From: Nanobdellota archaeon
GTDB lineage: Archaea > Nanobdellota > Nanobdellia > Woesearchaeales > BS150m-G63
Direction: 5' to 3'
Length of the DNA stretch: 8,917 bases
NCBI GenBank assembly: GCA_023137655.1
Contig: JAGLOT010000017.1
Location: 1-8,917, forward strand
How positions within the stretch are numbered: position 1 is the stretch's first letter; each line of letters starts with the position of its first letter. The position numbers and the translations under genes are program-made. Below the pieces are notes generated by a model. It saw nothing but the letters and a program-made list of their open reading frames with translations. It was not told the DNA's origin and made no database searches. Positions 1-5,224 of the stretch are shown here, piece by piece.

Positions 1-218
1 ATGAAGCATCAGTTCCTTATGTAGATACATGGCAACAAGGAGCAGGAGGCGCATTAAGAACTTATGCTTTATGGTCAACAGCAGACTCTGCACATATTTG
101 GGCAGGACTTGTGGATGACGATGCAGATAGTTTTAAGGCATCCGGCACAGTAGATTATCAAATCCTATTGCCTGCACAAACTACAACCACCTACAGTTTT
201 TACCTAGAATTACCTTAA
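1..218 (+). CDS. C-terminal part of a secreted WAG-motif surface protein, tandem paralogue 1 (5' end outside window)
   Basis: Only the last 71 residues are in the window; the reading frame enters at base 3 (bases 1-2 finish an Asp codon) and stops with TAA at 216-218. The translation is co-linear, without a gap, with residues 155-225 of the next gene. Only four of 71 residues differ (Ala/Ser, Asp/Asn, and two in the Gln-Thr-Thr versus Gln-Ala-Leu stretch near the end). At base level 17 of 218 positions differ. Visible features are an IWAGLVDDDA motif, a TVDYQILLPAQ strand-like stretch and the C-terminal YSFYLELP, with no membrane anchor, so the mature protein is probably released or held non-covalently at the surface. 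By analogy with the complete neighbour it should start with a signal peptide about 460 bases before the window. Function is unknown. The frame is certain from the near-identity to the neighbour. Confidence 0.9.
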   Translation, partial: EASVPYVDTWQQGAGGALRTYALWSTADSAHIWAGLVDDDADSFKASGTVDYQILLPAQTTTTYSFYLELP

Positions 219-222
219 GTTC

Positions 223-265
223 AGTAAAAATTTATTTTTTTATTTTTTTTAAATCTTTTTTATTT
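223..265 (+). terminator. T-rich terminator of the first surface gene
   Basis: Five bases after the stop codon a motif AGTAAAAA is followed by long T runs (231-250, then 255-259 and nearby). Archaeal transcription commonly terminates at such oligo-T tracts without a hairpin. The same AGTAAAA-TTTATTTTTT arrangement follows the stop of the paralogous gene at 1293-1315, so the terminator seems to have been duplicated with the gene. Confidence 0.6.
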
Positions 266-480
266 TAATAATCCAATATTATTTAATCTAATTTAATTAA
301 TTGTAATTAATAGAATTTCTTATTAATTCTTGATAGATAATATTTTAAACTATATTTATTATTTTAAGAAAGTTATACTAAATTAATGCAAATTAAATTT
401 TACATAGCCCATATTTTTAATATTAATACTGAATTTACTTTAAGATTATTCAATACTATTCGATAGATAAATTATTGGAA
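266..480. other. Gene-free AT-rich spacer
   Basis: No convincing gene lies here. The stretch is almost entirely A and T with stops in all frames. A 9-base direct repeat GATAGATAA occurs at 332-340 and 462-470, and a weak 6-bp inverted repeat (AGAATT at 312-317, AATTCT at 325-330) is present. Both may be chance in such AT-rich sequence. No tRNA-like fold was seen. Confidence 0.5.
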
Positions 481-483
481 AAT

Positions 484-498
484 CGAAATATATATAAA
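484..498 (+). promoter_or_regulatory. BRE/TATA promoter of the second surface gene
   Basis: CGAAA (484-488) followed by TATATATAAA (489-498) matches an archaeal BRE plus TATA box. The usual spacing predicts a transcript start near 519-522, just before GGGG at 521-524, giving a leader of about 75 bases. The 12-mer GAAATATATATA (485-496) recurs upstream of the third gene at 1345-1356. Confidence 0.65.
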
Positions 499-525
499 CT
501 CAAATTTATTTTATATGTTAGGGGT

Positions 526-554
526 ATGAGACTAAGTCTCTATAAAGTTAGAGA
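526..554 (+). other. Candidate leader RNA with two overlapping hairpins
   Basis: GAGAC (528-532) can pair with GTCTC (536-540) around a TAA loop. TCTCTA (537-542) can instead pair with TAGAGA (549-554) around a six-base loop. The two stems share 537-540 and cannot form together. Both lie within the predicted 5' leader, about 45-70 bases before the start codon. A switching role is inference from the pairing only. Confidence 0.3.
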
Positions 555-585
555 AGATTTTATTTCGTATCAAAATTAAATTTAA

Positions 586-591
586 GAGGTG
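586..591 (+). promoter_or_regulatory. Ribosome binding site GAGGTG
   Basis: GAGGTG complements the archaeal 16S rRNA tail and ends six bases before the ATG at 598, fixing that start. Confidence 0.8.
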
Positions 592-597
592 TAAGTT

Positions 598-1275
598 ATG
601 AAAAATTATTTATCTATAACATTTGCTTTATCTATAATAGCTGTTATGCTATTTATACCATTTGTAATGGCAGTTCCAGGAGGTGCTAATGTTACAGAGG
701 GGGCATCAGAAACAGGGGTGGTAACCGCAGTTGATACAGCTTCAACAGAAGGTGGTAATGTTACTTTTACAGATATTTACAGTAAACAATTAACTAGCAA
801 ATGGGCTGGTTTCTTTGGGAATGTAAGTGGAAGTATAGTTTTAGGAGATGCAAGTTCAAATACATTTTTTCAATGGACTATTACAGATTTCGATAATTCA
901 GTTGTTTATGCTGCAAGCGGTTCAATAAGTAATTGGGCTGGAGCAAATATTGTTCCTGCTAATTCTTCTGTTGTACCAGCATATATTGCAGTATCTGGAA
1001 CCGATAACTTCACTAATACATTTAGTGCAACAGGTGATTTTAACAGTACATCACTTGATGAAGCATCAGTTCCTTATGTAGATACATGGCAACAAGGATC
1101 AGGAGGCGCATTAAGAACTTATGCTTTATGGTCAACAGCAGACTCTGCACATATTTGGGCAGGGCTTGTGGATGATGATGCAAATAGTTTTAAGGCATCA
1201 GGAACAGTAGATTATCAAATTCTATTGCCTGCACAAGCATTAACAACATATAGTTTTTACTTAGAACTACCTTGA
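598..1275 (+). CDS. Secreted WAG-motif surface protein, tandem paralogue 2 (225 aa)
   Basis: A complete 225-residue protein begins with a clear Sec signal peptide: MKNY, a hydrophobic core at about residues 5-22 and probable cleavage after VMA at residue 25. The rest is Ser/Thr/Asn/Gly/Ala-rich, cysteine-free and beta-strand-like, with six N-glycosylation sequons (Asn 31, 54, 75, 122, 137, 149). The tripeptide WAG occurs three times (69-71, 113-115, 187-189), the first within KWAGFFGNVSGSIVLGDASS. I recall similar KWAG-x-x-GNVSG stretches in uncharacterised exported proteins of DPANN archaea, but cannot confirm it here. There is no transmembrane anchor, lipobox or C-terminal sorting signal, so it is likely a secreted or loosely bound envelope protein. 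The start follows GAGGTG at good spacing. It is a tandem paralogue of the upstream partial gene and has its own promoter and terminator. Function is unknown; a pilin-like or S-layer accessory role is possible, but no type III signal peptide is visible. Confidence 0.92.
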   Translation: MKNYLSITFALSIIAVMLFIPFVMAVPGGANVTEGASETGVVTAVDTASTEGGNVTFTDIYSKQLTSKWAGFFGNVSGSIVLGDASSNTFFQWTITDFDNSVVYAASGSISNWAGANIVPANSSVVPAYIAVSGTDNFTNTFSATGDFNSTSLDEASVPYVDTWQQGSGGALRTYALWSTADSAHIWAGLVDDDANSFKASGTVDYQILLPAQALTTYSFYLELP

Positions 1276-1292
1276 TTAGTTGATAAATACTA

Positions 1293-1318
1293 AGTAAAAT
1301 TTATTTTTTATTTTTATT
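1293..1318 (+). terminator. T-rich terminator of the second surface gene
   Basis: AGTAAAAT followed by TTATTTTTTATTTTTATT begins 18 bases after the TGA stop. It is nearly the same string as that after the upstream paralogue (223-250), with about 13 extra bases between stop and motif. An oligo-T archaeal terminator is the simplest reading. Confidence 0.6.
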
Positions 1319-1344
1319 CAATCAATAAAAAACAACAAAAGAAT

Positions 1345-1356
1345 GAAATATATATA
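1345..1356 (+). promoter_or_regulatory. Distal TATA-like promoter before the third gene
   Basis: GAAATATATATA is identical over 12 bases to the BRE/TATA of the second gene (485-496). It is followed at 1368-1383 by ATGAG-TAAGTCT-AAAG, the same words seen in the second gene's leader at 526-547 but without the two short inserts that make the hairpins there. It predicts a transcript start near 1380. Confidence 0.4.
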
Positions 1357-1394
1357 CTTACAAACTAATGAGTAAGTCTAAAGATGAGATGAAA

Positions 1395-1410
1395 GCGAAA
1401 TATTTATAAA
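1395..1410 (+). promoter_or_regulatory. Proximal BRE/TATA promoter of the third gene
   Basis: GCGAAATA followed by TTTATAAA (1403-1410) is a strong archaeal promoter match. It predicts a start near 1430, leaving a short leader of about 20 bases that just includes the ribosome binding site. Confidence 0.65.
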
Positions 1411-1432
1411 TAAAATAAGACTTATCCTCTAT

Positions 1433-1440
1433 AGGTGGAG
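1433..1440 (+). promoter_or_regulatory. Ribosome binding site that decides the start of the third gene
   Basis: AGGTGGAG ends nine bases before ATG 1450. An in-frame GTG at 1435 lies inside this site and has no upstream Shine-Dalgarno match, so a longest-frame start at 1435 would be wrong and ATG 1450 is preferred. Confidence 0.75.
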
Positions 1441-1449
1441 AAAACTAAT

Positions 1450-3165
1450 ATGACCAAATCAAAAAGAGTAATATTCAAGTTACTTATCCTTTTCTTAATA
1501 GCCATTACTATAACTAGTGGAGTTACGGCGTTAGAAGTTTCTATTTCCAATTCAAAAGATTGGAAAGATGTTTATAGTATTATGTTGAGTTCTTCCCTTA
1601 ATGATAGAAGGGCTATTTTTACTAACTCTGAAGCCTTAACAGCAATAACTAGAGTTTTATCTATAGACAATGAAGTTAGAATTTATGAGTCTAATAATAA
1701 TCAATTTATTAAAAATCTTGATAATCAATTAGATTCTGCAGAATATAAGGTAATAGACGCTCAGAAGTCTAATAGTTTTAATATTGATTTAGATCCTGAA
1801 AATGGAAAATATTATGTCATTTCAGAAGACAATCCAAGAATATCTATTTCACTTGCTTCTTTAGCAATTAAAGATGGTGCGTGGGTATTAATAGTTACAG
1901 AAGATAATCTTAATGAAATTGAAGATAGATTAAGTAATGCCGAAAATGTAATTGCAGTAGGTAATTTTAGAAGAGATTATCTTGAAGCACTGGAACCCCA
2001 TTTTACAGAATGGATAAATCATAATGATATTTTTGATGATAGTAAAGAAATTGCATCTAGATTTGGCATCAAGCAAAACATTGTAATTGCAGATGGTTCA
2101 TTTTTAGAAACTGAATTTTTCACAACCAATAATCCTGTTATGCTTTCTGGTCCAAATAAAATTTTAGATGAGACTTATGCTTTTATTAGCCAAAATGGTG
2201 TTGAAAGTGTAGTTGTTGTTGGAAATCAAATTGCAGTAGTAGGAGAACAAATAAGATCTAAAAGTAATAAAGAAATAAGTGTATTTGTTAAGTATGGGCA
2301 AGGAGATGCTCAGAATACAGGCAAAGTTTACGCATTAACAATATTTCAATTACCACAGTCAGTTTTAGCATTTAGTGTAGATAAAGCTGCTTATGATCCA
2401 ACTAATGAAAAGTTAGTTGTATACTTTCATAATTATGGAAATACCGGTTTATATGAATTAACAACTTTAGCTGTTAAAAATGGGGATAGAGAATTAGCAA
2501 GCGCATCTGATCCAGAAGTTGTTTTTTTGGGCGGAGGAGAAGTCCTTCCAGTTATGTATGATATAACAGTACCTGCAGAAGACATTGGTGATGAAACTGA
2601 AGTAGAATTTTATACTTCATTTGGTATTTATCCATCTCAATTAGATAATTTCCTTACAATGGAAAATGAATATGGCCCACCATTTAGGATAAAAATGGAT
2701 GTGGAAGATTTAGGTAATGATCCTTCAGTATTAAATGTTTTAGATGTAACCTATTATAAAAATCTAAAGCGGGCAGGTATTACTTTACAAAATAATGGAA
2801 CAAATACTGTTTACTATTCAGCAAAAATTCAAAACTTAATTGTTAATGGGCTTGAAACAAATTTATTTAAAGAAGATAAGATTGCAGCAGGCCAAACAAG
2901 GATTAGCTATATTCCAGTATCTTTAGATAAGATTGACCTTGAAGAAAATAGTTTCTTTGAATTAACCTTAACTTATGGACAAGATGAAGAAAAGATGATT
3001 AAAAGCATAAAAGAAGATGTACCATTCAAAGCAATTGCAGGAGGATTACCCATGCCAGTGATAGTTGGAATTGTAGCTGTAATACTAATAATCGCAGCAG
3101 TAATCTTTATGTTTAAGAAAAAAGGTAAAGGAAATAAAAGTAAAAGTAAAAAGAAGAAAGTTTAA
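1450..3165 (+). CDS. Membrane-anchored surface protein: signal peptide, cell-wall-binding-2-like region, two CARDB-like domains, C-terminal helix
   Basis: The protein is 571 residues from ATG 1450. Residues 1-27 are a signal peptide (basic TKSKR, hydrophobic core, cleavage near VTA). Residues 28 to about 295 alternate hydrophobic strands and helices, with NSKDW at 34-38 and a stretch GVESVVVVGNQIAVVGEQI. This resembles the repeated alpha/beta units of the cell-wall-binding type 2 family, which is an inference from pattern. Residues about 302-405 and 425-525 look like two CARDB/Ig-like beta domains with NYGNTG and NNGTNTV turns. A membrane helix spans about 536-555 and is followed by a 16-residue lysine-rich tail, giving an outside N-terminus and a cytoplasmic tail. 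The next gene encodes a paralogue with the same architecture. No catalytic motif is visible. A structural or adhesive envelope role is likely; the partner is unknown. It has its own promoter and T-rich terminator. Confidence 0.9.
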   Translation: MTKSKRVIFKLLILFLIAITITSGVTALEVSISNSKDWKDVYSIMLSSSLNDRRAIFTNSEALTAITRVLSIDNEVRIYESNNNQFIKNLDNQLDSAEYKVIDAQKSNSFNIDLDPENGKYYVISEDNPRISISLASLAIKDGAWVLIVTEDNLNEIEDRLSNAENVIAVGNFRRDYLEALEPHFTEWINHNDIFDDSKEIASRFGIKQNIVIADGSFLETEFFTTNNPVMLSGPNKILDETYAFISQNGVESVVVVGNQIAVVGEQIRSKSNKEISVFVKYGQGDAQNTGKVYALTIFQLPQSVLAFSVDKAAYDPTNEKLVVYFHNYGNTGLYELTTLAVKNGDRELASASDPEVVFLGGGEVLPVMYDITVPAEDIGDETEVEFYTSFGIYPSQLDNFLTMENEYGPPFRIKMDVEDLGNDPSVLNVLDVTYYKNLKRAGITLQNNGTNTVYYSAKIQNLIVNGLETNLFKEDKIAAGQTRISYIPVSLDKIDLEENSFFELTLTYGQDEEKMIKSIKEDVPFKAIAGGLPMPVIVGIVAVILIIAAVIFMFKKKGKGNKSKSKKKKV

Positions 3166-3193
3166 TTTCTTCTATTTTTTTATATTTATTTAA
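3166..3193 (+). terminator. T-rich terminator after the third gene
   Basis: Directly after the stop comes a pyrimidine-rich stretch with a seven-base T run (TTTTTTT, 3175-3181) and further T-rich sequence, an archaeal-type terminator. A separate promoter for the next gene follows, so genes 3 and 4 need not be co-transcribed. Confidence 0.5.
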
Positions 3194-3224
3194 TTAAGTT
3201 ATTAAAAATATTATAAAGACAATA

Positions 3225-3238
3225 GAAACATATAAATA
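3225..3238 (+). promoter_or_regulatory. BRE/TATA promoter of the fourth gene
   Basis: GAAACA followed by TATAAATA (3231-3238) fits an archaeal BRE and TATA box. Expected initiation near 3258-3261 gives a leader of about 18-20 bases, close to that of the third gene's proximal promoter. Confidence 0.65.
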
Positions 3239-3264
3239 TAATTCAATATTATAATGTTTTAAAA

Positions 3265-3271
3265 GAGGATG
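3265..3271 (+). promoter_or_regulatory. Ribosome binding site that decides the start of the fourth gene
   Basis: GAGG (3265-3268) ends nine bases before ATG 3278. An in-frame ATG at 3269 directly abuts it and would have no usable binding site, so 3278 is preferred. It also gives a cleaner signal peptide beginning MKKNW. Confidence 0.75.
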
Positions 3272-3277
3272 GTTTGT

Positions 3278-4963
3278 ATGAAAAAAAATTGGGGGGTAAG
3301 TATTCTAATAATATTCATTTGTTTAGTTGTACTTGTACAACCAATATCTGCCCAAGCTAAAACTTTTACTGTTGCTAATTCAAAAGATTGGCATTCTATA
3401 TATCTCGCAACTATTTATTCAGGAAATACAGATTCAGAACTTTTGTTTTTTGAAAACTTAAGAGATTCTCAAATAAAAACAAAATTAATGGCTAAAGATG
3501 ATTCTATTTTAATTTTAGAGTCAAGGAATGATCCGATTATTAAAAATTATGAGTCTTTCCTTAAAGTTGATGGATATACAAATTATCAAACTATGTATTT
3601 TGAGGGTTATTCAGATTTACAGAGTTTCTTATTTCAAAATTCTAACCATAAAGGTATATTTATTTTAGAACCAGAATTTGGAATGGTGTCAGTTGCCGCT
3701 GCACCATATATACTTGAAAAAGGTTATATGCCATTTTTCATCAATCAAGATAATATTGAAACTGCAGAATTATTAAGTAAAGGAGAAAAATCAATTATTG
3801 GAGGCCATATTCCTTTAAGATACCTTGATAATATTAAAGGAGAAAGATATTTAGGATATCCTGATGAATCTACATTTAAGGTTTCTGAATTAACTTATCA
3901 AGAATTAGGCGACCAATCATGGGGGATAATCACAAAGATTGATGAAGTAGATGTGTCCATATTAAAACAGGGGTTGCCAATATTTATTTTCTTTGGAGAT
4001 AAATATGTTGATGATACAGTTAAATTAGTTAAGGATAGTGGAATTACTAAATATGAAATTATTGGTGGTTCTATGGCAGATATTGCAAAAAATATAGAAT
4101 CTAAATCAGGCGTTAATCTTGATATGATGCTAAGGTATGGAAGAACAATAACCAATCTCCCTGGAATGGAAGGGAAAATATTAGATATTGATGCTGTTTA
4201 TTTTGATTATCCTACAACTAACTTAGAAATAAAAGATGCAGTTTACTATTCTGATTTGGGAAAATTAGCAATCACTTTTGAGAATACTGGAAATATAGAT
4301 AATATGTTTTTCTCTAACGTAGAGTTCATGAACAGAGCAACATCTGATCCTGAAATGCATCATATTCATCCAGGTGAAGAAAAAACAATTCCTTTTACGT
4401 TTGGAGCGCCTTATGATGAAAATAATAAGAGGGTGTCTATAACAACTTCTTATGGATTCTCAATACCTTTATTATCCAAGATTGAACAAGAAGAGGGTAT
4501 TCCTTTATTTAGATTAGATGCAGTTAATAGTGAACATTATGAGGGACCAGTAATTCAATTTATGGAATCTGACTATGATTTTAAACAAGATGTTTTAAAA
4601 TTAGATTTTAAAAATATGGGTGGTGAAGAAGTCCAATTATTTTCAGAAATAGCTCTTGATACCAATAGGGTAATTTCTTCTAAACTTGCAACTTTAGAAG
4701 CAGGAGAAACAGGGTCAACAATAATAAGGACCCCATATACATCACATGAACATTTTTCAGAAAGGAAATTTAATATTACTACATATTATGGTTATGTAGA
4801 TACTCTGAATACAAGAGTTGATGAAGTGGAAATTGAGAAATATACACCAGGACCATCAATATACATTATCTTAGCATATGTAATACTATTCTTATTACTT
4901 ACATGGATATTATTCTTATTCTTTGTAAAAAGAAAAAAGAAACATAAAAAACATAAATTTTAA
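3278..4963 (+). CDS. Membrane-anchored surface protein, tandem paralogue of the preceding gene
   Basis: The protein is 561 residues from ATG 3278. A signal peptide (MKKNW, hydrophobic core, probable cleavage after ISA at residue 25) leads into an alpha/beta region of about 28-295. NSKDW lies at residues 34-38, exactly as in the upstream neighbour, and LESRNDPIIKN (80-90) aligns with YESNNNQFIKN (79-89) there. The block KYEIIGGSMADIAKNI resembles the glycine-containing strand of cell-wall-binding type 2 units. Two CARDB-like beta domains follow (about 311-400 and 425-515), each ending in a TTxYG strand (TTSYGF, TTYYGY). A membrane helix covers about 528-550, with the tail VKRKKKHKKHKF in the cytoplasm. 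Sequence identity to the neighbour is low although the architecture matches, so the duplication is old or divergence was fast. It has no enzymatic motif. An envelope structural or binding role is inferred. Confidence 0.9.
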   Translation: MKKNWGVSILIIFICLVVLVQPISAQAKTFTVANSKDWHSIYLATIYSGNTDSELLFFENLRDSQIKTKLMAKDDSILILESRNDPIIKNYESFLKVDGYTNYQTMYFEGYSDLQSFLFQNSNHKGIFILEPEFGMVSVAAAPYILEKGYMPFFINQDNIETAELLSKGEKSIIGGHIPLRYLDNIKGERYLGYPDESTFKVSELTYQELGDQSWGIITKIDEVDVSILKQGLPIFIFFGDKYVDDTVKLVKDSGITKYEIIGGSMADIAKNIESKSGVNLDMMLRYGRTITNLPGMEGKILDIDAVYFDYPTTNLEIKDAVYYSDLGKLAITFENTGNIDNMFFSNVEFMNRATSDPEMHHIHPGEEKTIPFTFGAPYDENNKRVSITTSYGFSIPLLSKIEQEEGIPLFRLDAVNSEHYEGPVIQFMESDYDFKQDVLKLDFKNMGGEEVQLFSEIALDTNRVISSKLATLEAGETGSTIIRTPYTSHEHFSERKFNITTYYGYVDTLNTRVDEVEIEKYTPGPSIYIILAYVILFLLLTWILFLFFVKRKKKHKKHKF

Positions 4964-5035
4964 TTTTATTAATTTTATATTTTTACAATTATTTTTAATC
5001 CTATTTTTACTAGAACTTTTACTAATTTTTAGTAG
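4964..5035 (+). terminator. T-rich tail and small hairpin after the fourth gene
   Basis: Several T runs follow the stop from 4964 to about 5010. TACTAA (5020-5025) pairs with TTAGTA (5029-5034) around TTT, a weak 6-bp hairpin in a T-rich context. The T runs are the likely terminator; the hairpin may be incidental. Confidence 0.45.
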
Positions 5036-5060
5036 TTAAATAAATTTTAATAAATAGTTA

Positions 5061-5071
5061 GTTTTATAAAT
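5061..5071 (+). promoter_or_regulatory. TATA-like promoter of the giant surface gene
   Basis: GTTTTATAAAT contains a good TATA core (5063-5071), without a clear BRE. It predicts a start near 5093-5097 and thus a leader of about 130 bases, unusually long for this locus. No better TATA candidate lies nearer the gene. Confidence 0.45.
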
Positions 5072-5133
5072 GAAAAAGCCTTCTTAATATTTAATTTATC
5101 GTCTTTAACGAGATGATTGATTTTCATTTTATC

Positions 5134-5160
5134 AAAAAATCCTTGGGGGGTTTTTTGGGG
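5134..5160 (+). other. G6-T6-G4 leader element with a candidate 9-bp hairpin
   Basis: Six Gs (5145-5150), six Ts (5151-5156) and four Gs (5157-5160) stand out in very AT-rich spacer. AAAAAATCC (5134-5142) can pair with GGGTTTTTT (5148-5156), one G-T wobble included, around a five-base loop. The stem would lie within the predicted leader of the giant gene. Its role (attenuator, mRNA protection, or a slippage-prone homopolymer) is not shown by the sequence. Confidence 0.4.
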
Positions 5161-5189
5161 CAAATTTAACAGTTTGTAAATTGAAAAAA

Positions 5190-5195
5190 GAGGTG
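5190..5195 (+). promoter_or_regulatory. Ribosome binding site-like GAGGTG at unusual distance
   Basis: AAGAGGTGTA repeats the site used by the second gene, but the first in-frame ATG (5225) is 29 bases away. An in-frame ATT at 5204 is eight bases away. Either the site is not used, the leader folds, or a rare start codon is used. Confidence 0.4.
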
Positions 5196-5224
5196 TAGTT
5201 GGAATTAGCAAATTAGATTTAGCT

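Noticed and set aside
386..466. Short open frame of 26 codons in the AT-rich spacer
   Set aside because: It has no ribosome binding site and no recognisable sequence, and it ends just before the promoter of the next gene; such frames arise by chance.
332..470. Direct repeat GATAGATAA at 332-340 and 462-470
   Set aside because: Two copies of a 9-mer in very AT-rich sequence, without a third copy or symmetry, are not enough to call a binding site or attachment site.
598..675. Type IV pilin (class III) signal peptide in the second gene
   Set aside because: There is no charged residue-Gly cleavage motif before the hydrophobic core, and the VMA site after the core fits ordinary signal peptidase I.
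3898..4155. Minus-strand open frame of 85 codons
   Set aside because: It lies wholly inside the fourth gene, which has a coherent signal peptide, domains and membrane helix; it is a complementary-strand shadow.
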